A model generated the notes under the pieces. That model was not told where the DNA came from, ran no database searches, and saw nothing but the letters and a program-made list of their open reading frames with translations. A DNA stretch of 64,000 bases from Archilochus colubris. Its lineage: Eukaryota > Chordata > Aves > Apodiformes > Trochilidae. Numbering within the stretch: position 1 is the stretch's first letter; the number at the start of each line of letters is the position of its first letter. The position numbers and the translations under genes are program-made. Where the stretch lies: the NCBI GenBank assembly GCA_023079485.1, contig CM041090.1, positions 36,730,874-36,794,873 on the forward strand, read 5' to 3'. Of the stretch, positions 46,380 through 59,559 are shown in pieces.

Positions 46380-46645
46380 GTGCAGCATGCCTGAGAGTAG
46401 AGAAAAATCCTGAGGAAGCCATCGCCCAGGACCGGGGCGGTTAATTTAAGGAGGGAGTGTGAAGTTCTAATTTATTTCTAAGTGCGGTTGCCCTTACAAG
46501 CTGTTCCATGGGGGGAGCTGATTACAGGATCTCTGTGCTGGGTCATTAAATGGTTAACAGCAGTGGAGATGTTTATGCTTCAGAAGCTGAGCTTTGCACA
46601 CATGTGGGTCTAAGCGTTTCCGCTAGAACACATTTGATGCTTAAC
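46380..46645. promoter_or_regulatory. Candidate conserved noncoding element
   Basis: CpG-containing, low-repeat sequence inside an AT-rich intron. It has a RUNX-like TGCGGTT at 46483-46489, a GGTTAACAGC stretch near 46552 (HNF1-half-site-like) and several homeodomain-type TTAATT/CTAATT cores. Composition and motif density suggest an enhancer. No alignment was possible. Confidence 0.3.
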
Positions 46646-48639
46646 CTGGAAAATAGGCAAAAGAGGTGATTAATGTTTTGCATGTTTGAAATAGGTTTAA
46701 TTTTGTGTGCTTGAAGCTTCTAGCAGGGGGCTGTAGAAACCAAGGGGGTTAAAGAAAGTCTTTTGAGCATGTCCCACCCCATACTTCTTCTCATAGAGCC
46801 ACAAAACAGTACTCAAATGAACAGGAATCTCTAGATCAATTCGAAATGGAAAATGCAGTTTTCTGTGGCCTAGTTATTCAAGAAATAATTATTGCATCCA
46901 AGATTAACTAAAACCTGTGAGACTTCTGCAAAATTATCAGAAAGAAAAAATACTTTTCTAAAGTGAGGCAGAGAAGCAGCAAGAGCTTTTTCATGGTGTG
47001 TTGATTTATCTCTGCTACTAGTTCTGCTTCTGGTAGTGGTTTTCAACTTTCATAAAATGTTATTTGCTGCTTGCTTCCTATTTTATTTGTTCCATAACTA
47101 TAAAGTATGCGGCTAAAATTTCTGCACAGTTTCATAATTGTTCAATTTTTCTTTTAGAATTTCTAAAAATGTATTTCTGAAAGAGTGCTTTTTTGATCTA
47201 GTGAAATGGTTGTTTCAGAACTTCTAGTGAAGTTCTAGACTTCTTTTTTTTCTTCTCTAGTGGTCTCTTGCTGTTTGTCAGGAGTGGATTTTGTGCCCAG
47301 GATTTGCAGCTAAGTAACTGTAAGATTGAGCTAATCTTATTTTGATATAAACACAAATGTTTCTATATTTTAATAGAAACAACTCTGATTTTTTAAGTTT
47401 ATTTTATTCTAAAAGGTCAGAAGCTTTTTTAGAAGTCTTAAGTAAAGGTAATGATGCAGCCTAGTGAAATTCAGGTGTGATCTAGACTGGAGCACTGTCA
47501 CTTCATTGATTAATTTTCTGTGTGAAGTCCCTTCCTTCTCAGTCAGATTTTTTTTAAAGTAATAAAAATAAGAAATTAATTACTCCATTTAAAAAATTTA
47601 TATAATGATAATTTATTATTTCATTACACAAACTTATTTTTTCTTCTTAGGAATAGTGTGCCAGCTGTTTTTAAATTAAGAAAACTTTTAATTTTTTTTT
47701 TTTTTAAACAGAAATCCATAGCTCATTTTGTGACTTCACCAGATCCACTTCTTCTCATTAGCACACTTCAGCAAGCTTCACCAGGTTAAAATAGGGCTGT
47801 AGATTTAAAACAATTTTAAACTGCAATCCTGCTTAAGCTTTTCTATTTTCTCACTTCCTTCTGCCTGCTCTGAGCACAACTATATTTGCATGGCCTTTTG
47901 CTCCTCTCTTTGCTGCTGGGGTGAGAGCTGATACCACCTGCAGTTGTGATCCTCATTGTCAGCTGCAAACACTTCCATGGCAAATACTTTGTATGTTCAC
48001 TTGGGTCAGAATCTTGGGAGAATGTTGAACAACAACTCCCAGTTAACTTGATGTGGTAGTTTACAGAGGTCCACATGGAGTTATGTTTTCATGTGTTTCA
48101 TGTCCTTACAGTAACTTTTGCCCCTGATAGGCATTTACCTTTCCCTTTCTGAGCAAAAGTCTTAAAAATATTCAGGCAGATCGTTGAAGGTAGAAGGGAA
48201 TGGCTGCTCTTACAGAAATGAATGAATGATGTGATTTAAAAGAAAAATAAAAAGAAAGGAAGTTTTATGGCTATTTTATACAAACTCCTTAAAACTCATG
48301 TGTCTTTTTTTTTTTAATGGATTTGGGGAAATGAGACACTGTGCTGATGAATCAAAAATTTGTGGAGATTTGATATATACTGAAATACAGGCAGTGAATT
48401 GCTGAAATGAAAGCTGCTCAGCGTATCTTGTTGAGGAATGCTTGTGCTCCCCTTCTCTGAAAGGGAAGGGTTGTAATTTGAGCCTGCCTTTTTAAAAGAA
48501 GAGTTTCCTCCAACTCTTACCAAGGTAGAGTTAGAAAAAGGAAGTAATTTGGTAAATGTTGAAATACAGCTCGGTGTCAAAGCAACTGGAGACTGAAATT
48601 ACTCGAAATAAATAGTTGCTCTTATTTTGAAAGTGTGTC
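46646..48639 (+). other. PPP2R5E: PPP2R5E intron 2, continued
   Basis: AT-rich with T runs (47690-47705, 48307-48316). No gene recognised. Confidence 0.5.
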
Positions 48640-49085
48640 AGAGTTGAGGAGCTTTCTTAAAGCATAGCTGCTATTGGTTGCACAAAAGCCTCGTTTCTGC
48701 AGCTAATGATAGATAGGAATATTAATAATACAATTCATGCCTTGTCATATTTTGCTGCTTAATCATCTTGTTTGGCACTCCCCCGGCCGTGTTCCGTGCG
48801 GCCATAATTCAGGAATGAAAGCTCACTCGGGCACTGGTATTACAGTCCAGTAATCAAAGAGGCAGGGATTATGCAGATAATGAAAGGACTGGCCAGCGTG
48901 TGTTTATCCACAAAAACTGGAGTGAATTTAGAGACAGTAAACAACCAGGGAGCTGCCTTCTGCGCCGGACCATGGCCGTCACTCCTACGTCACCACTGCT
49001 TTAAAGATCCAGGGAGGGTAAGCAGAAACCGAGAGCACTCTCGGGTTCAGAGACATGTGTCAGCAGGATTACTTGAAGTTTCCAC
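48640..49085. promoter_or_regulatory. Candidate conserved noncoding element / intronic enhancer
   Basis: A 0.45-kb block with many isolated CpGs and dense transcription-factor-like sites. These include homeodomain TAATGA (48704-48709) and TTAATCAT (48759-48766), TCF/LEF-like ATCAAAG (48853-48859), forkhead-like TGTTTA near 48900 and a CREB/ATF-like TACGTCAC (48986-48993). A plus-strand frame of 117 codons (48871-49224) crosses it but has no family motif. An enhancer role is inference from composition. Confidence 0.4.
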
Positions 49086-50166
49086 CATGGAAAACTTCAA
49101 CTCTTCCCAGACTTCAGTGATACTGGTTTTTGTAGGCTGTTGGCTGCTGTCAAAATTAATATTTCAACGAGGTTGCCAATGTTTGGTTAGAAAATACTTG
49201 ATTTATCAGCAAAGGGCTTCCTAGACATTAACACAAATGTGAAAGATATAAGGGGCTATGGCACGAGTCTGAATTAAAAAAAAATAAATTAAAAAAATCA
49301 TTGTTTTGGTTTTTTTCCTTAAATTTTTATTAACACAATTTTGAAATCTATACCTAGCATTTTGTTTTCTCAGAAGCTTTGTGAATTGCTTGTGATTCAA
49401 AGTATTCCTGGTTAAGTTTTTTTAAAATTTTGGAGTAGGAAGCAATCTCTTGGCTCCGTGCTGAAGGTGGGTGTAGTTTGGGGGCACGGTAAAGAGAAAA
49501 ATGGAAGGAAGTATCTAAAACAAAAGGGGAAAATAAGTGTGGTTGGGTTTTGGGATTTTTGTTTTGTTTTTTTTCGAGTAGCTCTTTCCCTCTCCCTTTA
49601 TAAACAGGATCACTGTTTTGGTGTTTTGTCTTTAATAGTGTAGATTCTTTCAAGATAGCTGCGATCTTTTGTGAAGTGGTTTCCATGCTCTTCTCAGTGC
49701 ATGAATAACAACTACTAGAAGGGGTGGGGAGGAAGTTGATTGTAATTTGACTTAAAAGCATGAATGTTTTGACCTCAACGATTGGCAGGTTGAAAAGAAT
49801 GATTTGCTGTGCTGTTTGTGTGAGTGTTGGGTTGTTCAGTGTTAATCACCATCTAGTTATGAATATAATTCACTTGTTAGACAAGTGCATTAGGGACAGG
49901 CTGGTGCTGGACATTTAAACATACCTTCCTTCAGTAAGCACTCAAGTTAGAAGGAGGAATGTTCTTCAGAGTGCTGTGTTGGAAAGAAGCAATATTCATC
50001 TTATGGATGTAATGAAGGTAAGGTTCTTCATGTTGGAGAGGTCTGATAAAAATCAGGATTTTTTTTTTTTTTAATTATAGTTTCTTATGTACTTAAAAAT
50101 GGGTTTCTTTTATTATGAGTGGCCACTCCTTTGGAAATTTTCAGGTGTAATCCGAGAGTAAGGTAT
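49086..50166 (+). other. PPP2R5E: PPP2R5E intron 2, continued
   Basis: AT-rich, with a T/G-rich run at 49541-49574. Otherwise nothing recognised. Confidence 0.5.
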
Positions 50167-50248
50167 TGTGGGTGGTTTTTTTGTTTGTTTGTTTGGTTTG
50201 GTTTTTTTTTCTTTTTTTTTTTTTTTTCTTTTTCCCTTTTCTTTTTCT
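50167..50248 (+). repeat. T/G then T/C-rich tract
   Basis: GGTTTTTTTG, three TTTG units, GGTTTGG, then about 30 T broken by single C, ending CCCTTTTCTTTTTC. An 80-base stretch that is nearly all T, G and C on the sense strand. The pyrimidine-rich half could form triplex DNA or bind PTB-like proteins in RNA. Confidence 0.85.
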
Positions 50249-53200
50249 AATTGGTTATGGTTTAGGTTCTAAATTTTGAATAGGGTAGTTTTGGGTTTGC
50301 GAGGACTTGAGAGGACTTTCTTTAGCAGCTGTAAACTTTTATTGACAGGTATAATTTAAAAATATTCTGTCTTTGCATGATGTAGCAAAGCTGTGGACTC
50401 AGAGGAAACCTGACCTTTATTTTTTAAAATGATACTTTTATTTGGCTTGTGTTTACAGGCATATGATGAGCTTTACGAGACAGTGAGTGGAAATTAAATC
50501 AATTTATAACCTGATCCTATATTCAGGGTTCATCTGGCCTTCAGAGGCCTAAGATCTGAGGAAGCAAAGGATCAGTCTCCGTGCTGCAACAGTTTTTCTT
50601 GGATTTCAGCATTAAGGCCAGTTTCTGATGTTATTTAGAAACAAGTCTAATTTGATTCTATTTGTACTTTGACTGATTAAGGATTGCTGAATCAGGATCA
50701 CTATTTGAAAGTCAGGCATGTAAGGGGAGATGGGTGTTAATGTTTGTGTTACTCTGACCAGTGTGTTATGTGGTCATATTGACATGTCAAGGGCTGATCA
50801 CTGTGCTGAAGGATGTTAAGAGTGACTGTATTTTAATTCAGAAGAGAGTTTGCAATATATTTGAAGTTTTATCCTGAAGTTATTATGTTTATTAGTTATA
50901 ATTTCAAAATACCAGTCCATCAGAAGTTCTGAAAGTCTCCTCATAGCCTGTGTATTCTATCCCTCTGGATATTCAGAATATGGTAGGAATTTCAATTATT
51001 GTAATTCAGACATTCATTCTGGTCATCAGAGAGTTCTGAAATTCTGCTTCCTATGGATTTAAATGAGTTCCTTGCTTGTATTAGGGAAAAAAACATTCTT
51101 TTAAAAGTGCAGGAAGCCCAGAAACACAAACCAAGCTGTGATTGTTACCTTAGACCTACCCAAAAGTAAAGAGTTAACAGCAGCTTGCTGGGTAGTGACA
51201 AGAATAGGTAGGATGATCACTGAAGGGGGAAAACCAAGGGAAGTTGCTCAGTGTCAGAATCAGGAAGCAGAGAGGAACTGGACAGACCAGTTGTGTGAGA
51301 GGATCTGAGCTTTATCAGGTGAATGGGTGGAGGGGAATTAGAGCTCCCTGATACCAGAACCAGGCTGAGTACAGGACAGTAGAGCTCTGCTTGAACTCAT
51401 TTGTTCTATTTATTCAAGCAAAGTGCAGTATCTGAGCTTGCCCTAATACCTGAACAACCTTTCTCTCATAGTGCTTTTAACTGAGCACTATGCAACGCTG
51501 GAAAACAAAGAAAATTCAAGGATTATTTACTATTCTGCTACTAGGAGATAGTAAGGGTATGGAGAAAATAAAAACAATTTTATTCTTAGTCAGGTGAAGT
51601 ACACTATTGTACAATACTGCAGTTCTGTTTGCCTTACAAATATTTTAATAAAAAACACTAATGAATAAACTTGTATCTGTTTGCCTGCTAGTTGAATTTT
51701 GGAGCTTTTAATTTTTTCCAGGTGATCTGAGCATTGAAGGGAGGGCCAGGTGTAAATACTTGTACCATGAGTGCCCTAAGGTGGTGGCAGTGCCTCAAGG
51801 AAGGATTATCTGGTAGTGGGAAGAGTAGTGCCCAAAGCAGAAGAACCTGCCTTTTTCCTCTTGGTTGCACAGACAGCCTTTTTTATTTCCTCCACCTTGC
51901 TGTATCCTGATTGAAACTTCACATTAGGCTGGGGAAACCTGTGTGTCCACGTCAAGCCTGTGTGCATTGAGAAAGGACAAACTAGACTGCTCCTTGCACC
52001 TTCTCTGAGTAAGGAAAAACAATGTGGGAGAACTCATCAATCTTTGGTAGGTCTGGCTGAGTGCAGAAGATGACTCTGAAATGGCAGAAGAGTCCCAAGA
52101 GCAGTAGGGTCCAAGGTGGGAAGGAAGCATGCTGGGTGGATGCATGCTATGGGAAATCAGCAGTGTCCTGAGCTGATTGGAGCTTGGTACCACCAGAGAG
52201 ATCCCTTGGCTCACCTGACTGCTACACCTGCCTCAGAGACTGGAGGAGGGGAACCCCCTGTAGAATGAGCAAGAACCACCAGGCCTTGGTCTGTGCACAG
52301 ACTGTGGTGACTATGCCTGAATATCCCATAGAGGATTTGGGTGTGTAACTGGGAACAACCGTGTCCTGTCCCATCACAGTTAGGAAAATCCCAATTTTTT
52401 CCCAGTATTTTTGATCATCAAGCATGAGTTTTGGAAGCTGGAGAAAGAGTGAGAGGAATGCTCTTGAGATGGGTTCTAGGGCCCATGTTTCCTGGTGCTC
52501 CTGTGATGAGCTCTGCTTGTCCTACAGGGGGGGCTTGCTCCCCCTCTACTCAGTTCCTACTCCTTCCAGGCACTTAATGTTCCTCATAGTGCTGTCATGA
52601 GAAGAAAGGGTTCCTTATTGGTTTTGAGGCACAATACATCTGAACCCAAATAGACGTCCATGTCTTTTCTATAATATAATTGAGTTCTTGCTATATTACT
52701 CATTTCCTCAGTCTGAACCAAGGTTGTACACAGCCATACAGAACTGCTTCTTTGAAAACAAAAATAACCTCAACCAAACCAAGCAAAACTAATGTGAGAG
52801 TGTGAAGGACTGATGTGCAGGGCAAATGGTGGTTGTGGCTTCTGCAGTTTGCTGTACATGTTCATTCTTTTTGGCAGAATCACATTTAAAGGAGATTCTT
52901 TTTGCCTTCATTTCAAGTGAAAAGTTCCTTTCTCAGCAAAACAAACCATCATAGGAGTGTTCCGTTTCTCATTTGCAAAATAAATGATTTCAAGTTCTCT
53001 TGGGTCCGCATGGAAAAAGTACTCCACTGTTTTACTGCATGCTGTGTTCTCCAAAACATCCCATTTTTAAAAATTGTTGTTTCTTAATGATCCACAGCTG
53101 AAGGCCCTTCCCTTCACTCTTGGCAGCCTGTGCTGTCTTTATGGGATGGAACAGGATCTTTCTTTCGTCCTAGGAAACAGTATTAATCCTGCCAGTATTT

Positions 53201-53269
53201 AACTGAATCCAGGATTACTAATCTGTCAAAAAGCTGCCTTTAGTTTTTATAGATGATGTTCAGGACATC
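50249..53269 (+). other. PPP2R5E: PPP2R5E intron 2, continued
   Basis: No exon recognised. The part at about 51.7-52.6 kb is richer in G/C and may contain an old repeat that I cannot identify. The minus frames there (52214-51924 and others) have no motif. Confidence 0.45.
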
Positions 53270-53530
53270 TGATAGTTGCATTCACGTTGTCAAAAATGCA
53301 CGCAGTGTTTGTCTGTCATAGCCTCAATTTCTAGAAGGGATTAATTATATTAGCATTAAATGTGATCTTCATTAGTAAAAATGAGTCAAGTTCTCTTAAT
53401 AAAATGTTAATTTTCTCATTTACATTCTCTATTTCTGAAGTAATGGCTTCTAAACACTCAGCGTTTAAATTTGTTTTACTAGTAGAATAATGAAGTATTA
53501 CGATGACTGTAAAGTAATTTAGTATGAATT
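53270..53530. promoter_or_regulatory. Candidate conserved noncoding element
   Basis: AT-rich but not low-complexity, with repeated homeodomain-type cores (TTAATTAT, ATTAGC, TTAATT, TTTACT) and a few CpGs (ACGTTG, GCACGC, ACGATG). It resembles deeply conserved developmental elements in composition. Conservation is not shown. Confidence 0.25.
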
Positions 53531-54219
53531 TAGTTATTTACTTTTCCCAATGTTTTCCTAGTAAAAGCTGCCTAACTAGTCAGGCAGTCTTATGATCTGT
53601 TTTTCCTGTTGGTACCAATTTGTTTCTGCAGAAGCAGAAAAATTCCAAGATAACTTCTTGTGAGCAAAATGCTTAAGTAGCAAAGAGGGGTTGCTGGGGG
53701 TGTCTGAAGCTGTTAAGTCTGCTGCTTTATGTCATGTATGTAAGGAAGAAATCTGTGTGGAAGAAAACCTGGACTGCTTGTATGTGTGTATTTTCATTGC
53801 TTGTTTCACTCTTCAAAAATCCCACTTTACATGGCTTTTCTGTCATTTATTTTGAGTCCTTGCAAGTTTACAGGTTGTTTTAGGTGATATATGGAGGGGA
53901 AAAAAAAACCTGGTGAATGAGTGCAACTGGTCTCTTGTATTACAGTTATTTCCTATTTTGTGTGGTGCTTCCTCACAGGATTTAAAACTTGAAATGCATC
54001 AAACTCTCACGTGGGGAGGTCACTACCTTAAAAAAACAGCGTGTGAGTGAAGTTGCTTTAGAATCTTAGTGTCTAAATTCTGATTAATTTCTATTAAACT
54101 CTGGGCTTCATCTTGCATGGCAACTAACTTACTGGAATCTTCCTCGTTTGAATTAATTCAAGTATGAGGCATAGAGATTCCTCAGTGCAGCAGCTCAGTA
54201 AGAGTTACTCAACTGGGTT
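53531..54219 (+). other. PPP2R5E: PPP2R5E intron 2, continued
   Basis: Nothing recognised apart from short hairpins such as CTGCCT...AGGCAG near 53570-53587. Confidence 0.5.
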
Positions 54220-54320
54220 ACTTTCCAGTTGTGACTAAGGGGCCAATTAGCAGCATCCGGAACGAGACGGCAGCGCCTAGGTAAAAATAGATGGCATTTG
54301 GAGAAGCTGGGGACTGTTTG
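54220..54320. promoter_or_regulatory. Candidate short conserved element
   Basis: GGCCAATTAGCAGC followed by CCGGAACGAGACGGCAGCGCC gives a cluster of CpGs with a CCAAT/homeodomain core in about 60 bases, unlike the surrounding AT-rich intron. The key portion lies at 54241-54280. A regulatory role is inferred only. Confidence 0.25.
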
Positions 54321-55479
54321 GAGAAGGTCTTCAGCTGCAAACTGGGAAGATGTAGAGGCAAGCTTCAGAAAGGATTATTGCAGACATGATTGTGAGAAGC
54401 TCCATGAAGGTGCAGCCCAGAAAAACAGCAAAATGTAATACCAAGCTGGACCCTCAAACGAGAGGGCCTCTGCTACCAGAGGAATGCCTGAGAATTGATA
54501 GTAAAAGGAAACAAGCTGAGAATGAAGAGGAGTGGGTGTAAAACTTTCTTCATTCATAAGTCTTATGTTAAGGATTGATGCTTCAGTGCCTCTGCCAGAG
54601 GAAGGAAGAAGGAGTAAGGCACACAGAAGTGCTTCCCAGTAGGGTTGGTTGAAGGCAATTAGTTGGCTACTACAGAGTCCCAAAGACCAAATAATTGAGT
54701 AATATGCTAGGTGCAGGGAAGAGAACTTGATGTCATAGAGCTGTATTTTGCTTTCCAGCCATTACAGTTACAACTTCTTTCTCTGACCACAACAGTTTTA
54801 ATGGTCCTTCTCTATCATTCTGAGGGCACTGCATTAGTGTAGTTTAAAACTCTTTAAAACTCTTTAACTGACCTACTTTGACTGCACGTTCACTATTGGA
54901 TTGGGAAAAGGCCATCTGTGTATGTGCCCACTGATACAGCCTGAATGTGCTCTTGATAAACTTCAGCCCAATGGAGATAATTTCTTAAAATACTAATTTT
55001 TTACTGTAAATGGTATGCTCTGCAATTTAATAATATATTAATGTATTTGATAGTTTGTGAAAAATATGAAGGCAGGAAACTACGCACCTGATCTTGAAAA
55101 ACATGAAGTATGTGTGCAAATTGAGAGCTCTTGCTAGGGGTATAGTAGTCAGCCTGCTAATTCCTCAAAAGTATGGGCAAAGTGGAGAATGTATGATCTG
55201 TGTATTGCTATGGTCAGGTAGAAAGATGTTTACTATATGTGCTTGTTTGATCAGTGATCTGTACCTGCAAAGACTCTATAAAAATTAATTTTAAAAGTTA
55301 AGCTGATCACTAATTGTATATTTGGATCCCCTCAAAAGTTTTCAGACTTACTGAGTGTATGTATAAGCCTGCAAAATGCACACTTTTTCTGCTAAGTTTT
55401 TCTCCATTTATTTTTTGTGGAGTACAAAATATGAGGCTGCTTACTAACCAAGAAAAGGAAGAGCAAAGAGCTTTCTGCC
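54321..55479 (+). other. PPP2R5E: PPP2R5E intron 2, continued
   Basis: No exon recognised. The minus-strand 102-codon frame at 54683-54375 has no family motif. Confidence 0.45.
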
Positions 55480-55590
55480 AGTGAGAGCAAAGGTGTAATC
55501 TCAGTTCTAATCAACCAGTGTAACACTCTCATTGACTTCAGTTGAGCCAAAGTGCCAACTGGAGCTGAAGTTTGCACCCACAATTCAGCT
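55480..55590. mobile_element. Relic of an old amniote repeat with a CATTGACTTCA core
   Basis: CCAGTGTAACACTCTCATTGACTTCAGT and the following GGAGCTGAAGTTTGCACCC read like a diverged copy of a repeat common in reptile genomes. In that repeat, 'cattgacttcaatgg' is the near-palindromic centre, flanked by 'gtgtaac' and 'gctgaatttggccc'. It has no coding capacity. Identification is from memory and tentative. Confidence 0.35.
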
Positions 55591-58500
55591 GAGGGTAAAT
55601 TTTGCTTGGTAATCTAATTTCTGTTTATCATCTTCAATAGAGAAGCACCTTAATTAATGAATAGTTTGGAAGAGGTAGAGAGGGTAGCAGTTGATGGTGA
55701 AGTGTATTGTTTGGTAACCACAGAGGAAAGGTTTTAATTATCTTTAATGCCTAAACTGTTATGTCTGCTTAATATTTGTAGCATTGAAAGTGACATGATG
55801 CAGGCAGAACACCACCTTTTTCACATTGCTATATGACAAAACCTTGTCTGTGTGTTTTTCTCAAACTTGTTTATGAATCTAAAGAACTTAATAGAAACCT
55901 CACTGTTTGTAACTGGTCAAATATTTATTTTTAAAGGTAATATACTGTTGTATTCTGATGGTCATATAGCAGAGGGGCTAAGTAACCTCCAGAGAAATTC
56001 ACTATAGGTGCTAAGGTCCAGGGATCATCAAATAGATCTGTCTGGTAGCAGATGGTGTTTCTGAGGTATAAAATCCCCTTTGATGGATATGCATGCATGC
56101 AGGTAAATGTATTCTGCCAGAGGAAGACTGAATTTTTAAATTGAGTGTTTTTGAAAGAGATCAGAGGCAAAGATGATATGAAGAAAATGTCCTTGCACAT
56201 TATGGTGATGCATGATGCTATGATAGGGGTTGTTCTTCAGTCAATTAGAAATAGTCACAATGAGGTCTTTGCTCTCTAGAACCTTTTGTAGGGGAGATAA
56301 AATGTCTACTCCATTTAGGATTCAAGCAGCAAAAAACCCTAATTTAAAAGATAGAAAAGTGGCTTATGTTGGTGACAGATTTCAGTCAGATTCCCGAGTT
56401 TTAGCAAAGATGGCCAGGTTAAGTATAATATGGCAGTGGAATCTAAAGGTAAATTGTAATTACTGCATATGAGTCTCTCATTTATAATGTTTTAAAACTG
56501 AACTGTGTTGTTCTATGATGAAGATCCTATTTTTAATGGAGAAGCTGGTATTTTTAGGTAGATATATGTAATGATAATACCAATAAGATAAATATTCAGC
56601 ATAACACAGATTAACTTGACAGGGTATAGGGGAATAGTATATAAATGCCATGACCTATATATATATCATCTTTTTTCTTTTCTATTGGTGAATTGTTCCA
56701 GATCCTAAATAATCTGAAGATCAGGAGATTGCTGTAGAAATGGTCAAGAATGGGAATATATTTCTGTGCACCAGAAAATGTGGGAGAGCTGTACAGTAAT
56801 TGCAAAACCAAAATAAAATAGTTATTTATTTTCTGTCATTTAGAGAGATCTGTTAGGTTTGGCAATATGAGAGAGGGCATTCCCTTAACCACCAGCTTGA
56901 CTAATTTGAGTTTATTGTCATAAGGTCTTGAATAAATAGTCTGAGCCTTATGGATGACTGTATCTCAGGGCAGTTGGTTGAGTTTAAACACTGGAAGGCC
57001 TTCTGCAAGGAAAGTATCTTGAGCGAGGAGATGACTTAGAAACCTCCTATCTTGACAAATAAACCATGTGGATTGCTCGTGGATGCAAAATCCTCACGTA
57101 GCATCTTTGAGAAATGCTTTCTAGTTTCTAAGTTGGCAAGGAGATGTCATCCCAGTGTGCAGATCAGGAGGTACTTTCAGGTTTTCTTTTATTTTCTCAT
57201 GGCTCAGCTGGGATGGAAGGTGGATTTGTGTTTTTGGTACTCAGGACACACAGATGAACAGTGAGTGCTGTGTCTGGCATTCCTGAGGGACATGTTGCTG
57301 CAGATGCAGCTCCCCTACAACCCTGGCTTGGTTTTGGAATAGCATTGCATCCAGCTTGAGGTGCTAGTTCTGATCTCAGAGGATCTCCATGAGCTGAATC
57401 TGGGATTTAGAAGACTAACTGAATAATGAAGGCCAAACCAAATAATTTCATTCTTCTGTCACTCTGAATCTTCTGCCATAAGGAGGAAATGTGAAAGAAG
57501 TTGAGCTTTCTGAGAGGTCCATTTGGGGACTGTAGAATGAGCTGCCACTTTGTTTCCACATACTCCATCCTAACTTTGGGGTATGTTTATTAAATCTTGC
57601 CTTTTTCTTACACAAACGTAGCATCTTACACATCTGTGGTTCCATAAGATACTTACTTGTCACAGACATTGCTCCTTCTACAGAGAGAATGAGAGAGGAA
57701 ACAGGTGAGGGAAGGTTGGATTGCAGAGCACTGGAAAATACTGGAGACTGTTGTGGGAAATTAGTGTAGAGGAGAATACATTCTTGACTAAATTTATGCT
57801 ACCAGATGAGGAGGGAATGGAAGCTATGTTTTCAGGGTCCAATTAAACTCTTCTAAATGAATAAATAGGGCTCCAGAAATCTAAATTTTATATGTATGTA
57901 TATTATTTAAGTTAATGAATGCAAATATTTTAAAATATAAACCTGACTCTTAGACAGTGGGTTGCACATGTAGAATAGCTCTCAATTAATTATTTCTTTC
58001 ACGGCAGAATGAAGTACTCCTGTGACTTCTAGGATAAATTAGTGGGTCAGTATCAAGCAGAGTGGCAATTCTGACACTTGCTCTGAGCCCATTTGGGTTT
58101 TGTGTTTTGGGTTTCTGAAGCTCTTGGTTCAGTTTTTTTCCAAGTGTCTCAGTGTCTCAGTCTCCAAGTTTCTGAGTAAACTGAATCGAGCAATTCTGAA
58201 GGTTGAGGAAAATAAATATTGCTTATTTTTATTTAACTTTATGAGTGTTTCAGAGAACCTACTCAGTAAGGTACAATTTTTGCACACTTAAAAAGAAGAT
58301 ACATAATTTTATAAACATATTTATATAATTTATATAATTTTACAATGATTTCATTATGTTCTTAATGCACCAAGCAAATTCCAATGCAAATCCTGAACTG
58401 CTGGTAATTTCATCTTCTGTTAGTTTATATATATTTTATATGTATATTTCCTCAATTGCTTATTATTAACTGAGATACTTGATAGAAGTGTTACATAATG

Positions 58501-59559
58501 GGTTCATCATGTTACATTAGTGATGAGTAAAGAGAATCCAAACTTACAAAACCTATGACACCCTGAAAACTCTCTGATCACTTGAGGGTGACACATTAGT
58601 GATGCTAATTTGCATTACTCCAGTCCTTTTGCAACAGGTATGGATGTGATGGTATTTTGCTTTGACTCATCAGTTGCTTTGACAACCAAGTGTGTGGTCT
58701 TGGTTCACTTCCAGTTCAAAAGATGTCCACAGCACAGACACCATTGGCATAGTCAGTGGTGAAATGAAAAGGTGTTGGTCATAGATGGACAAAGTGTAGC
58801 ATAAAATATTTCCATTTAAACCTTGACTACCATGGATCTTGGGCTGAGGCATATGAGTGAAAGAAAGGAGACTTAAAATGTTGTCTGCACCATGCCTGCT
58901 GTGGAAGGAGGCAACAAGTTTAATTGAAGTTTCATAAACGTTAAAAGTAGAGTTATAAAAAACATGCTTTCTTGAAACTCTTTTTATGATTATTTTTTTT
59001 TTCATTCTTGGTCTTGTGATGAAGGAAGTGGCAGCCCTTCAACAGTGTGTTCTGTTAAGGGGTTGGAGCTCATAACATGTTATATGTGTCTGTTAAGGCA
59101 GAATTTGTATTAATATCTTTAAAATTATATCTATGCTATAAAATTTTGGTAGTGTATATGCCTATGAGTATGTCTATTAAGGAATGTCCCTATTGCTTGT
59201 AGTGCTCCTCCATATCCATTCAAAGCTTTCAGCCCAGATGCTCTTGGACTGCTTGGCCCAGTAAATGATTTTTGTTAAAAACCTCTGTGAAATGGTTGGG
59301 GAGCACTGGCAATGAGTAGAGGGATCTGCAGTATCCAGGATCCCTGCAGAACTGATCAGGACAAGATCTATGGGGAGGGAACTAATTCCTAATTTTGTGA
59401 TTTAAGAGGCACTGATTATTACTGGAAAAGTGGTGGAATACATTCTGTGTTGCACTTCTAATCGTGCATTTTGAATTTGGTAACAGTGAGTTAATCTTCC
59501 ACTTTGCTTTTTACCCTGTGCATGTTTACCCGTGGAAGGCAGCTTGGGCCCATCTCACT
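55591..59559 (+). other. PPP2R5E: PPP2R5E intron 2, continued
   Basis: AT-rich unique sequence. Local oddities are a GCATGCATGC stretch near 56090 and a TATATAATTTATATAATTT duplication near 58320. No exon recognised. Confidence 0.5.
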
